DNA of 64,000 bases from Nemophila menziesii (GCA_029959085.1 JARWIR010000047.1:4092001-4156000); one strand, 5' to 3'. Numbered from the stretch's first letter, positions 34,071 through 46,168 are shown. Translations and numbers: made by a program. Notes: generated by a model not told the origin, from the letters alone.

Positions 34071-35513
34071 ACTTTTGAGTTTGGGGCGGGGTTCGTTGCC
34101 TCATCCCAATTTTTTGTGTTTTACATGCTTTTCAGGAAGAAATTTTTTTTAGGGTTGCGTTTGACTGTAGAGTGTTTTAAATGCCCCCATCAAGCATTCT
34201 TTTCATGAATTTATGATAGAAAATAGTTGACTTTAGGAGTTAGTGTAAAACGCACTTTGATTGCATGAAAACATGAGATAATTGTTAGGAAAAATTAATG
34301 AACAATACAAAAGAAGTAAACTTGTGCTTAAGGATAATGGGTGGTTTGTAGAACGTGAGATCTAAATGAGTAGAGAACCCACTTAGGTATGAACTAGAGG
34401 CAAGTTGTGTAGATAGGAAGATGATAGAGGCAGTTCTTTGTTAGCCCTTTGAATCCTTTTTGTCCGTCTATCCCTGAATTAATTTTATCCTTCTTAGCCA
34501 AATTTTTAGCCTTTAAGCCTTTCTTTTGTCGCCACATTATAATCCAATATCCCTTTAGATTGTTAGGCATGACCATATGACCCGCACTTGGACCACGATC
34601 CTGAGACTTCCTGTCTTGAGCTTGAGTTTGGGGTGGTGGGTCCACTCGTATGGGAATTCATTGGGTTGGGATTTTTGAGCTTATCAATTGTGCTCGATTA
34701 TATATTTTGATGATTCACAGGTTTATAATATTGTAACCCTTTGTCGGGGTAATAGTGAATGGAAAAGAAGCTACGAGCTCAAGTTATGAAAAGGCATAAC
34801 TATTGAAAAATAGCATGATATCTCAACATCAAAAAGGGAGTCATGGCTATACAAAAAGAAAGAAAAAAAAAGTCTTGATTAAATGATTTGAAAAGAATAT
34901 ATATTCGGACCGGCAAAGTGGAATTTTTATCTGAACATCTTTATGCTTTAATTCGGTTATTGTGGATTCTGATTAGTGCATCAAATCATTGGGTTGAGTG
35001 AAAACATGTTATGAGAGTAACTCAAGCTCTAGGGCGATTCGTTGATGGATAGTGAGGAGAGATCCAAAAGCTCACTCTAAATTATCCAAATATACTATCA
35101 TACCGTCCCTAAGCCAACATTACAACCCTAAAGACCTTATCATTCTTTGTTATGTAATCTAGAAGTGCTTGAGCCGTTAGAGATTAGTTAAGTGGATCCT
35201 TGGATACTAGTAAAGTTCGATGAACAATCTATAGCCACCTTGGTGAACTCAGTGAAGAACCTCTCCTTCTTACATTACGAAGCTAATCTAATCTTGAATT
35301 AAAGCCATGATGATTGTGGATATGACAAGTGTGCAGGTAATTTAGTTTGTAAATATATTACATGAAATTTTCTAAGTAGTTTCTTTGAGTCTATTCTATA
35401 TATTCTGCTATCTTCTCTCCACTGTGCTTAATTGACCTAGGTGTGTATTTAGTGAATTCGGTTTGTTCTTATCTTTATTGTATCGGGACTATACAACTTT
35501 GAGTTGGGGGTCT
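34071..35513 (+). other. 3' untranslated region of element B with polypurine tract
   Basis: No gene. GAGTTGGGGGTCT (35501-35513) directly precedes the 3' LTR and is the polypurine tract that primes plus-strand synthesis. The stretch matches A's 20661-22030 on the opposite strand. Confidence 0.75.
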
Positions 35514-37079
35514 TGATGTCTCCCTATTTGTTATGATTTAATGTAGGTTTGAGACATCATTTTAGGTATATTTAGGAATAAATGCTTGATTTTTATTTAT
35601 ATTTTCCTATTTTTCAATTTTTTGTCTTGATTTGATGATTTATTATATTTAGAGCATATTTGGTTTAATTGTTTGTTAATTGTGAATATTTAAAGGTATA
35701 TGGTAATTAATTAGATGTCAAATCAATTCCAATAGATAAGGGAAAGAATATAATGATGGAAATTTGAGATAAAGGAAGTAAAAGATAAAATAGGAAAAAA
35801 AAGTTCCCAAGTAAATATGAATTTCAACAACTACGTCCACTAAAGTGATCATAACATAAATTCGGCTGGGAATTTGGAATAATGGTCTGAAGCAAAAGTG
35901 TAGAGCTTTCCGATAGTGTAGTTTCTCTATAAAGTGGATGAAAATTGGAGCAATATTGAAGAAGTTATGGCCAAAACAAAAAAGAGACAATTTTTACCTT
36001 ATCTATATTTTAGGGTTACAAATTTGATTTGGAAAAGGAGTCCAATTGCTTGCATTCTACTCCACGAAATCCGAATTAGGGTTTCCTAGACTCCTATAAA
36101 TACACCCTTTAACTATTGTAAACATGTCATTACTCAGTTCTAAGCCCTAAGCTTAGTCCATGTCTCCCATAATTAGTCCTTGAATTTATTCATCAATAGA
36201 ATTTATTCAAGAGAGCAAGTTGACAGTATGTATCTTTATTTTAGTTTTATTCTTTCTAGCATGAAATAATTTTTGCATAGCTTTGGTTTTGCATATGTAT
36301 AATCTATGAATTCTATTTTCTTCTATCTATGTTTCTTTGAGAAAACCATTTTAAATTGATTCAGCTGCTTAACCATATATTTGTTTTATGTGCTTTGATT
36401 TATTGTGTGTCTTAAACCTGATCAATTTAGGACTGTGCTAATAATAGTTAGATGGTCACCTAGAAGGGGTGTCTAATTATTGAAACACCACATAAGTGTC
36501 TAGTGCGCGGTAGTGATCCAGAAGGGCTTGCCTAATTAGATTGTCATTAGGGTTGGATTTAACCATCAATCATTATTGCAGGCCAGACTCATCTAAGAAC
36601 CTAGTGGCGTAGGAGCACCTTAGTTAAGTCCCCTGGTAATTGTGAGGTTGCCACCTAAGTCCACCCGGAAGGGGGTTAGGAGGAATTTAGAATCCTGACT
36701 ACTTATCTAAGAGCTATTATCACCCTTATTAACTGATAGAATAATTAGAAGAATTAGTGCATACTAGCAAAACCTAATCTATATTCTCTCATCTTATTTC
36801 TTTCATATTTATTTTACTTGTCTTTATTTTATTTAGTCATCATAATTATCTCATCATCATCATATTTAATTATTTTTTGTCTTTAATTATTAATTTCTAC
36901 TCTATTCTGTTAATACATTCGTATAACACACTAAGTCCCTAAGAACGAATCTGATTTATCATTAAAACTTACGTACGACCTAAGATACTTGCAGTGAGTA
37001 ATGTGTTTAGTCTAGGGTGTTAGTGCATTGTTTATCCATATTTTATTATCATATTTTTATCACACCTTAGGCGACACCA
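35514..37079 (+). repeat. 3' LTR of element B
   Basis: 1,566 bp, from TGATGTCTCCC to GGCGACACCA, with the promoter core at 36094-36107. It is followed by the target repeat GTTGT. Confidence 0.92.
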
Positions 37080-38240
37080 GTTGTTTTTGTGTAGCTTGTT
37101 GCGTTAAATATGAATGTGGTTCTTGATAATAATCTTCATAATTCGACACTTGTTGATTGACCGGTTGTGGCTAATAATAATTTTGAGGTCGAGTTTGATA
37201 ATAGTTACCTTGATTTTCAACCCAATTTTGATTATGTGGGAATAATAGTTAGCGTGACTTCCTTGAAGATGATAATAGCCATTCGAGTAATGGTTTATTT
37301 GATGAGATACGAAGCAAATCAAAGCTGGATTATTAATACAATTCTACCACGAATAATTTCTTGCTCCACAACCAAGACATGAAGGTAAAGTGTGTACTAG
37401 ACTTACTTGAGCGACTGAATTTCTCTCTAAACGTGCTTGTTCTTGTAATTCCTTGAGCTGTTGGTTTAATTCTTCGATCCTTAAAGATTCTAAGGTATCT
37501 TCTTCCTTTTATGATTCTAACGGCCAACTTCTCTCGTTATCAAGAATCTTTACATGATAATATGAGCTACTTCAGGATCTAATAACACAAAACTTCCATA
37601 TCCTAATATTTTTCCCTTACCTTAGACTCACTGTTGAGTCCTCCATAGAACATGGTTAATTGATATTCGGGCGAGGAGACGTAAGATGGACACCTCACTT
37701 TTTTCTCATTAAACCGTAACCATGCTTTACCAACACTTTCCCCTTCTTCTTAAATTATTCCAACTCCACCATATCTTTTAAGCGTCTACTCATCGGATAT
37801 AATCGATTTAAGAATTTGGCTTGGAGTTTATCCCGATATGGAACTGAATCAGGGTGTTGGAAATCATACAAATCGCTTGCATGTCTGGTTGAAATGAATT
37901 GGAACATTATGTAGTACATCTTCTCTTGCTGACACCTTGAACGATGTAGGCATCACATATTTCCATGAATTTCTGAATACAATGAAACTGATCATGTTGT
38001 GCAGCTCCGCAAAATTTACCATGACTCGCAAATTGCGCTATAATGCCTGGATCAAGTCAAAATTTAGTGGCTTGGATATCTAGAATGCGGATTCATCTCG
38101 GTTGCACTTTGAATGAGATCGGAAGATCAAGTTTCCTCGGACTTGCCTTCTTAAATACGTGAAATAGACAAAAATAAAAACAAAAAGCGTAAAATAGAAC
38201 TGACGAAAATAAAAGCACTAAATAAATGCACAATGACTAA
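37080..38240 (-). pseudogene. N-terminal part of the gag of element A
   Basis: Read on the minus strand, the gag domain is recognisable from about 38035 (IIAQFASHGKFCGAAQ, then CIQKFMEICDAYIVQGV), followed by frame-broken parts that match the gag of B. A zinc-knuckle-like stretch (PSCLGCGARNYSW) lies near 37385-37340, and a Tyr/Asn/Gln-rich tail (GNYYQTRPQNYY) near 37180. It is cut at 37080 by element B and continues at 24286. Confidence 0.75.
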
Positions 38241-38248
38241 CGACGTAG

Positions 38249-38266
38249 ACCCCGGCAGCGGCGCTA
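38249..38266 (-). other. Primer binding site of element A (tRNA-Asp-like)
   Basis: TAGCGCCGCTGCCGGGG on the minus strand, seven bases inside the 5' LTR. It is closer to the TGGCGCCGTTGCCGGGGA form than the site of element B. Confidence 0.78.
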
Positions 38267-38272
38267 AAAGCT

Positions 38273-39774
38273 TGGTGTCGGCTAGGGCGTGATAAAATAA
38301 TAGATAAATAAGATGCAAATAAGCACCCTAACCGAGCACGATACTCATTGCAAGTATCACAGGTCGTACGCAAGTTTTAATGATAAGTAGAATTTGTTCC
38401 TCAGAGAATACGAAAGATATGGTGAACTTACGCAATATCAAGTGAAAATAAGAAAGCTAGATTAATAATACGCTGTAAATAAAACACTAATGGAATTTTC
38501 GTCTGGGTTTTAGATAAGAACAATTAACTAAATAAAATAAAGAGAAAAAATAAATAAAGAGAAAAAAATAGTATGAGAGTTTAGCTCGAGATCTAGCAAG
38601 TAATCCCCACTAGCCTTGTTTATTCTAATCATGTAAGGGAGAATTGTGTGATATGCAATAGCCATGATTCTATATTCCTCCTAACCCCCTTCCGGGTGGA
38701 CTTAGGTGGCGACCTAACAATTACCAGGGGACTTGGGTAACGGTACCCTGCAATAATGATCGGTGATTGAATCTCAAACCCTAATGACTATCTAGTTAGG
38801 CAAGCCCTTCATGATCGCTACCTCACACTAGACGTTTATGTGGTGTTTCAATAATTAGACACCCATTCCGGGTTACCATCTAACTACTATTAAGGTAATC
38901 ATGTGCTCATGCACTAACATAAACTACATACAATAAATAAAAACACATAAAACAGAGAATAAAACACTAATATCAATTTAAATGCGAACATACCAAATTA
39001 AAATAAAGATAAAATAAGTTTAGGGTTCATATCCATATGCTAATCACAATCTAAAATAGAATTAGTTCATACTAGAGAAAGAAAAAAACAATCACAAATT
39101 TGAAGGATTGGGAAGGCATGATTTGTTGTCCAACTCCTTCCAGGCTTCTCTTCTCTTGTTGTAAGCTTATTCTTGGCTTAAAGTTTGGCCAAGGATGTGT
39201 TTCTAATTATAAGAGGGTGTATTTATAGGCTTCTCCAAACCCTAATTCGAAAACTTGGAGTAGAGGGCAAGTAAAATATAGGAGAAGGGAAAAACTGCTT
39301 CTATCTTGTTTTGGTTATATCTCATTCGTTAGTGCTCCGGTTTTTGTCTAATTTATATCAAAACGACCGCGTCGAAAAGATCTACATTTCTCCTTCAGAG
39401 CACTCCTCCAAATTCAAAGCCGATTTTAAGTTATCTGCACTTTATTGGACATGGCTGCAGAGTTTCTGATTTATTTGGCAACTTATCCTTTCTTAGTTTA
39501 TCTCTACTTCCTTTGATCTCTAATTTCCATCTATATATTTTTTCCTTATCTCTTTATAATTTATTTTTTATCTAATTAATTTTCATATATCTTTAAAGCT
39601 TCACATTAACTCACAAATTAAACCAAATTTGCTCTAAAAATAATAAATCATTAAAATCAAGACAAGAAATAGGAAAATATCACAATATGAATAAAAATAT
39701 ATAATTAATTTCTCAAATACACCTAAAATGATGTCTCCAACCTAGATTATTATATCACAAATAGGGAGACATCA
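38273..39774 (-). repeat. 5' LTR of element A
   Basis: 1,502 bp on the minus strand, from TGATGTCTCCC (39774) to CCGACACCA (38273), with the promoter core at 39215-39228. It matches the 3' LTR at 19123-20660. Confidence 0.9.
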
Positions 39775-40035
39775 ATCTTATTTTGATAGAAATCCAAACA
39801 AAAATCTATTTAAATCTTATCTTTTAGTTACACGAGTTTTTAATGGAGAAGGTTATCTTATGTTTTAGCTCGGTTTTATTATAGCAAGGTTATCTTATGT
39901 TTTAGCTCGGTTTTATTATTTGTTGTGAGAAAACCAAAAAGAATAAAATGGATTTGGAATCAAATTAAACTACTATAAAAGTAATGGAATAAAGTGCAAA
40001 TAATTAACAAGATTACAATTAATAACTGCATCACC
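39775..40035 (+). repeat. Old LTR remnant (LTR-F), right part, with 37-bp tandem duplication
   Basis: This resumes the sequence interrupted at 19122 and matches 57299-57555. At 39849-39918 a 37-bp unit (AAGGTTATCTTATGTTTTAG onward) is repeated almost exactly. Copy 2 has one unit, so the repeat arose in copy 1. Confidence 0.75.
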
Positions 40036-40559
40036 TAGTGGCAGACTCATGCCAAGACATGAGGGGCTTAAGCCCGCTTAGAGTTTCAATTTTTTTATTG
40101 TAGTTGTATATAGGATTAAAAATTTTAAGTTAGTCTAAAATTGTGGAAGAAAAACTTACTTAACAATTAAAAAACCCACTTAAAGTTTTAAACTTTTATA
40201 GCAAAAAAAAAATTTATTTTTATTTTAAGTTACTTAATAAATATTAAAATTAAAGACTTCACTATTTTCAATTAAAAATCAAATACTTTTTTATACCTTA
40301 CTGAAATCAGTTTAAATTAAACTTACTTACAACTTAGAGATTAAACTAAACAAATGAAAATAGTTATTCTTCAACTTTCATCTCTATAGATACTAGTTGC
40401 ATGCCAGATGTTTTATCATTATGTTGTAATTCAATGTATCGTGGTCGTGTTACGTTGTGTTATTTCATTTTTTCCAACTAACTAAAAAAAATAAAGACGA
40501 TACTCCGAACACCCTATAAATTAATACCCCTTAATCTAATTGACCTAAGTCAGCCACTG
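40036..40559. mobile_element. Non-autonomous hAT-like element, 524 bp
   Basis: The ends are TAGTGGCAGACT and AGTCAGCCACTG (12 bases, inverted, two mismatches), flanked by an exact 8-bp repeat GCATCACC (40028-40035 and 40560-40567). Copy 2 has the single site GCATCACT near 57558. No coding sequence. The CAGTGGC-type ends and the 8-bp target fit the hAT superfamily. Confidence 0.85.
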
Positions 40560-40639
40560 GCATCACCTATTGTAGACATTAATAAAATTAAATGATGTAA
40601 GACATAAACAATAACCGAAAAGCTCTCATAAGGATTGTA

Positions 40640-42597
40640 TGGCCATCACCACGTCCTCATCGATTCGCACTTTGTCAAGTCTATTTTGTTGCTCCACTGG
40701 TCAATTCTCGACCTGGCTATCCAGCATCTTGAGGTAACTTTCGCTCTCTAGTACAACATCCTCCTTCACCAAGTCAGGAAGCACAATGTTCATGTCCTTC
40801 TTAGCGAGCTGATGTTGATTAATCATTGTTACAGTAGTAACATTTGCACTATGCACCCCTTCCCTATTTTTACTTTTAGTTAATTTTTTTGCTACAACAC
40901 CCTGCACCACCTCCACATCTACAAGCCCATTAGTACCATTTTATTTCCCCAAGTCCACTGTGTGAACCTCCTTGCCCAACGAAGTTCCAATCAGATTGCC
41001 TTCCCGACCATAAACTCATGAACTTCTACCACATCCTGGAGTCTCTTGTGTTTCTCAAAATAAGGTGTTTCCATAACAAGATGGCCACCCGTACCTCCCC
41101 CACTATTAGTTCTTGTAATCTTACTAGTTATCCCTTTCCCTTGTTATTTGCTCATATACTCCCCGAACCTTGATCCTTACCTTGGATCCCATGCACAAGC
41201 CATCCCCTGTCAATGGCCATGCACGCGTAATTCCCTCTTAGTCTCCCCTTCGTCAACAGATCAATTATTATTGTTCTTGCCAACTTGTCACCAATTTTCC
41301 TCAACATTCGAGCGGTATAATTGTGCATTCCAACATTCGAAATCTTAACCCAAGCCGTTTTGATTGAGTTTATTAGCGCATTAAAGCCTGGTTTCCATTC
41401 CCACACAACTAGATAATGATCTAGAATCATCCAAGGCCCTTCAGATATACCAAAGTTAAAATCTCCTCTTTATGATGATACATTTTATGACATTGAAATT
41501 CGGTAATTGTAAGATAGTCACACCACACTAACTGGATAAAAAAAACAAACAAACAAAGAGAGGGTCAAATCACAAGGTTTTCGTCTTATTCAAAACGTAC
41601 ACGCTATGACTATGAACAACCGCCAACAAAAACTTTGTTCTTTTTACCAACTTGATGTCGATAAATCCACGAGTCTAGAAATTCATAGTTGGTAATTGAA
41701 ACATCTCGAATTGTTTCTTTTTATGAACCAAAAATATTTGTGTCAAAATAACCGATGCCAAGAAGAAAAAAAGGCCTTGAACATGTAATGGATCTTGAAG
41801 TACAATTACTGCATCTCCCTGGCCAAATATGGGAGTCGGCTTTCACACCCATGTTATGACCTTGCTATAAACTTCCCATACCCTTGTAGAGAAAAAAAGA
41901 AGTTGATCAGCCCTTCGCCCAGTCAATTTCCTTCATCATTAATTTTGTTATTCCTTCTTCTAGCCAAAGATACTTCTAGAGGGCTTAAGACACCTTGATT
42001 TGGAAAGAGATCAATGATAATTCCCGTACGCTTTACCATATAATAGCCATGCCTTACATCCACCAACTCCAACTGTCCAACCGGATTCCAAATTTGCCTC
42101 AACTTGGTAGATAGGTAAATAAATCCCACCTCTATACTCAATAGTCGCACCATAGCAGTATTACGCCAAAGACTTATACCTTCTTGTATTTCCTCTCTAG
42201 TATGAATAACATAAGGTATATTATCATTATCCCCAAGAATATCGTTTTCCACAAAGCCCATTATTTTCGTAAAATCATAATCTTCAACCCCTTTCCACAA
42301 ACCAGTTTCCTCCTAATATTCTATAACTGGAATGATCATATTGTTCCTAGTTACGATGCCCTTCCAGCCTCCTAGTTTTAGGCCAGTAAATGACCTGTTT
42401 CTTCCACTAGTCGCATTAATATGTACGACCGTCAGATTGTGTTTGGTCTGGATAGTGTTTGCACCATGTGTTGTAGCTTTTCCTGTCTCTAGTATATTAG
42501 CAAATTCACTTCCTAATGAAGCCCTATGCCGCTTCCCGCTTCGTTCTTCGTAGATCATTGTTGTTAGCTTTAGAAAGTCTTTAACATCACGCTCCCC
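40640..42597 (-). pseudogene. L1-type LINE ORF1 remnant (DUF4283-like), copy 1
   Basis: Minus strand, N- to C-terminus: GRNRSFTGLKLGGWKG (42420-42370), then a nucleic-acid-binding domain like DUF4283 (LWRNTAMVRLLSIEVGF, LRQIWNPVGQLELVDVRHGY, 42170-42030). Next come MILDHYLVVWEWKPGFNAL (41430) and VWIRL-like parts through IIIDLLTKGRLRGNYACMAID. The zinc-knuckle part kept in copy 2 is lost by a deletion near 41200-41215. A degraded C-terminal part reaches about 40700. Plant L1 ORF1 proteins bind the element's RNA. No ORF2 follows. Confidence 0.75.
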
Positions 42598-42605
42598 ATG
42601 TTTGT

Positions 42606-42781
42606 TCCAGTGACATAACCAGAATTTTTATATTTAGGGGGGCCAAAGGGAAGTAGTACAAAGAATTTGGGAGGGTCGCACCTTATAAATTTTTAATTTT
42701 TATTTCTTATAAGGGTGAAAAACTAGTTTTTGAAAAATTTGAGGGGGCCCGGGCCCCAAAAGCTATAAGATAGCTCTGTCT
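42606..42781. mobile_element. Small hAT-like MITE, copy 1 (176 bp)
   Basis: Flanked by an exact 8-bp repeat ATGTTTGT (42598-42605 and 42782-42789). The G-rich subterminal parts (TTTAGGGGGGCC and GGGGGCCCGGGCCCC) and weakly inverted ends are typical of small hAT-like elements. The same element is at 59997-60174 in copy 2, so it predates the duplication. Confidence 0.7.
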
Positions 42782-42825
42782 ATGTTTGTGTCGTAGTTAG
42801 GCATGGGTAGAGGGATATGGAGTTT

Positions 42826-43569
42826 TGTTGGAATAATTAAATTAAAGATAATTTATTTTATTAATTATTTCAAGCTCTTGGGAGAAGTGGAAAATACTAT
42901 TTGTGTTTAATAGTCCCACATTATAATTTGAGAATAAAGCCATAGGAATTATTTAATTTAAAATAATTTCCTTTACTTGATGACAACTTAATGGATTTTG
43001 ATTGTAGATTAATGGATCTTTATTTTAGATGTTACGGAAGTTATAAACGCTTGGTCAATAAAACGATTGACTTTAATGAGCATTGACGAGCAATAATCAC
43101 CAGCCATTGATGAGCATTTATGTGACGGTTTTTTGTCTTGCCATTCTTCTATAAATAGTGACTTTGTCAGTTGCATTTCTAGAGAAGGGGAAAAAACTAT
43201 TCTAGAGAGAACAGAAAAAAATTCTAGAGAGAATAAAAAAACTATTCTAGAGATAATAGATATAACATAGAATATAGACGAAGCATAATTCAAAAAAGAC
43301 AACTCTCTACTCTCTTCTTTTCTAATAATATGATATTTTCTAGACTAGAGCAGAACCTTTGTTAGAGATACTAGCACGACCGGGATATCTTTTTAACGTA
43401 AAATTTGTATACTATGCAGCAGTCTTTTTCTTAAATTTCAGTGTAAGTTTTGTTATTTTCAATTAATTGTAATATTGTAGTGTTACTTTTAATTGAGAAT
43501 TACATTGTTTACTATTTTTGGAATTACATTATCTATTTTTAAAACCAGTGATTGTTAATTTTTCCAACA
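42826..43569 (+). repeat. 5' LTR of the copia element
   Basis: 744 bp, beginning TGTTGGAATAATT and ending TTTCCAACA. A TATA-like CTATAAATAGTG lies at about 43150. It equals the length of the solo LTR in copy 2. Confidence 0.9.
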
Positions 43570-43607
43570 ATTTAGAAGACATTCTTGTAATATCACTAGT
43601 TCTATTT

Positions 43608-44040
43608 TAGAAATGGTTTTTCCTATCTCGGAAGTTGCTTCAGAATTGAACACAAAGACCTTTTTCTTGAAGTGACTATGTTGGAGCCTTTAAATGGTTC
43701 CAACTACGAACGTTGTGCACAAAGTCCACTGATATGCCTTGAATAACATGAACTTGACCTTGTCGTTCTCGAGGTACACCCTACCGTTGAGACCAATGGA
43801 TAATATTCCTAAGAACTACATGCTAGGTTTCCGACAAAATTTGGGTTCAAGAAAGCTAGCTCAGTGGTTAGGGGATGGATCTTGGATACTGTGACGAACC
43901 TCATATATTATATGTGTGGCGTTGAAAAGTCAACAAAGACTATCTGTGAAACGGTTTAAAAAAGGTACGAGGGTGATGATTCTGATGAGAAGTAATACGT
44001 CACTGTAAAATTACCTAACAAGATCTAATTAGCCATTTAC
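43608..44040 (+). pseudogene. Copia gag remnant (UBN2-like)
   Basis: Across frames: MLEPLNGSNYERC (about 43680), VVRGWILDTVTNLIYYMCGV near 43867, KSTKTICETV, and RYEGDDSDEK. These match the UBN2-type gag of plant copia elements (LNGSNY.RW, then RGWLL, then W..L...Y). Several stops break it. Confidence 0.65.
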
Positions 44041-44619
44041 AAGTCTAAAAGTGAATCGACTCAAGGTAAGACCTTATTTTTTTTACATTTATATAAGTTT
44101 TAGGATTACTTTGACCCATAGTCTCTTATACAACCACCCTTCGACTCTTGTTGCACTAAATATCAGTCACATACATAATTATACACCAATTGAATGTTAA
44201 ATCTATATGTGAATGAAATTGTAGATAAATAGATATATATAGTGCAACTTGAAGGGTTGGTGGTTTTGGGTCAAGGGGATAAAGTATGAAAACTTAGGAA
44301 ATTTTTTTGGGTTTTTAAACGGACAACTCTCTAATGAAATAGTATCTCAATAAAAGATGGATTAGTTTGTGTTACACTTTTGTCAATATGTGTATCACAT
44401 GATCCACTTTTGGTACTTTCATTCACCGGAATTACTTCTTTTATTCTTCTATTTGTGTATAAAAGATGTGGGGGAATTTAATCATAAGGATAAAATTAAT
44501 TAGATTCAATAATGTAATTTACCTTAATCAGTCTCACTATGTTGGAAAGGCTTGACTCTTTGATGTAGTGCCTGGTAAAACTCCTTATAATACGAGTATT
44601 CATGTATAAGAGAATTGTG

Positions 44620-44790
44620 GAGGTGTGTATCCTTAATGTATACGCAATAATGATAAGTAGTGTGATGTTCGTAATGCGTATTCTCAACCTGATATTGTTT
44701 ATATTGTAAAGAAATCAAGTGATGACCACTGGGTCAGTTTTTGTCATTTGATTAAGTACGGGAGATGTACTATTGATCTATATATGCATT
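44620..44790 (+). pseudogene. Copia RT/RNase H junction remnant
   Basis: NAYSQPDIVYIVKKSSDDHW (44662-44735) matches the copia motif (T)RPDIAY.V..LSR...P...HW at the end of the reverse transcriptase region. It lies within 700 bases of the gag remnant, so integrase and most of the reverse transcriptase were deleted. Confidence 0.55.
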
Positions 44791-44946
44791 CTAACAAATA
44801 ATCTGTTGTTTCAAAGTATTTTTTGTAGAATATCATGTATTAGACTTATTGACAGTTGTGTGATTTGATCCCACACCCTTTCAAACCAAAGACTAAATTT
44901 GGAACCTTAGCCAACTGTGCATAAATGAATATATTAACACTTAATT

Positions 44947-45306
44947 AATTCATAGCCATGTATGGTGGTCCTATCGAGACGAAGTTGATGAATTCACTAT
45001 TTAGGTTGTTTATATAATGCTCATAGTTAATGAATTCATAGACATATATGGCGGTCCTATTGAGATGGACTTGATGAATTCACATGAGGTTGTTGTATAT
45101 TTATCATTCTTAATGAATTCATATCCATGTGCGGTGGTCCTATTGAGACGAGATTGATGAATTCATCATTGAGGTTGTTGTATATTTTTTTAATATGAAC
45201 TCAAGGAGATCTCCTTGATGTTCCCAAGGGATGATCCTTTAGACTCACCACAAATTCATAGCACGTTAGGATGGTCCTAAGGAGAAAGGACGTGATGAAT
45301 TCGAGA
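44947..45306 (+). repeat. 83-86-bp tandem repeat in the copia 3' interior
   Basis: Units start AATTCATAG/T at 44947, 45033 and 45116, with a diverged fourth near 45253. Each has GGTGGTCCTAT(T/C)GAGA, TTGATGAATTCA and a TTGTTGTATAT-like end. It lies before the 3' LTR, where copia elements normally have a short untranslated stretch. Confidence 0.8.
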
Positions 45307-45647
45307 GAAACATAATGAGTTTGAGCTTTATTGCTCTTAATGATCTCGAAATTCAAGAGAAATCTACTAATGAGGCTAGACGCTCTTGGTGATCACCTAT
45401 GTGTAAGGAAAGAGTGATGTTTGAGGAATCTGTAACTATCAGTTGGGTAGAGTATGTGTTGTGAGGGTCTCGATAAAAAACCGTCAAGTTCACGAGTACG
45501 TTCACTTTATATATTTTTGGTTGTTGCCTCACTTCATTATGTGTCAATTTAAATTGAAAGATATTGTCACTTAAGTACAATTCACCCAAATGATGGTGTT
45601 TATTGAAACCTGTTCACATTCTCATCCAAAGAACCTGAGTGAGGAAT

Positions 45648-46025
45648 TGTTAGAATTATTAAATTAAAGACAATTAATTTGATTACTTCTTTCATTCTCT
45701 TGGAAGAAGTGAAAAATACTATATATGTATAATAGTAACACATTATGATTTGAGAAAAAAGCTATTGGAATTATTTAATTTAAATTATTTTCCTTTACTT
45801 GATGACAATATAATGAACATTGACGAGCATATATCATCAGACATTGTAAGCATTTATGTGACAATTTTTTGTCTTACCATTTATTCTATAAATAATGAAT
45901 TTTCACCTGCAGTTCTATTGAAAGGAAAAAAAACAATTCTTGAAAAAATAAAAAAACTATTCTAGAGAGACTATAATTTTTTTTAGAGAGAATCAAAAAG
46001 ATATACTAGAGAGAATATATGTATA
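45648..46025 (+). repeat. 3' LTR of the copia element, left part
   Basis: Begins TGTTAGAATTATT after a purine-rich GAGTGAGGA and matches the 5' LTR with an internal loss (the part around 43005-43060). It is cut at 46025 by the Helitron. Confidence 0.85.
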
Positions 46026-46073
46026 TCTATATTATATTTCGAAGTTTTTTCTACGGTCCGGATTTACCCACTT

Positions 46074-46168
46074 AAGTGGTGGTCAGGATCGATTCTGACA
46101 AAACATAAGTGGTGGCCAGGATCGATTCTGGGAAAACATAAGTGGTGGCCAGGATCGATTCTGGCCCC
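46074..46168 (+). repeat. 33-bp tandem repeat at the Helitron 5' side, three units
   Basis: Units begin AAGTGGTGG(T/C)CAGGATCG at 46074, 46107 and 46140. The core AGGATCGATTCTG is nearly self-complementary around ATCGAT. Confidence 0.92.

Larger units (their letters stand above)
24287..37079 (+). mobile_element. Athila/Tat-type LTR retrotransposon B, nested in A
   Basis: This plus-strand element has a 5' LTR (24287-25845), a primer site (25852-25869), gag (25951-27150, interrupted), and a 3' LTR (35514-37079). It is flanked by a perfect 5-bp target repeat, GTTGT (24282-24286 and 37080-37084), lying in A's gag. Its interior between 27155 and about 32700 is occupied by LTR-C and the D body, and it resumes in B's own 3' end without a second C/D-type LTR. 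LTR divergence looks like about 10 percent, so it is not recent. Confidence 0.9.
19123..39774 (-). mobile_element. Athila/Tat-type LTR retrotransposon A, split by element B
   Basis: This minus-strand element has its 5' LTR at 38273-39774, a primer site at 38249-38266, gag in two parts (38240-37080 and 24286-23714), an integrase tail (23670-23488), palindrome repeats, an extra ORF, a polypurine tract and its 3' LTR at 19123-20660. Reverse transcriptase, RNase H and the integrase core are absent. The flanks are AACGT on the left and ATCTT on the right, a poor match for a 5-bp target repeat. However, copy 2 has the uninterrupted site with a single ATCTT (57299-57303 region), which confirms the insertion point. 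Element B occupies 24287-37079 inside A's gag. Confidence 0.88.
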
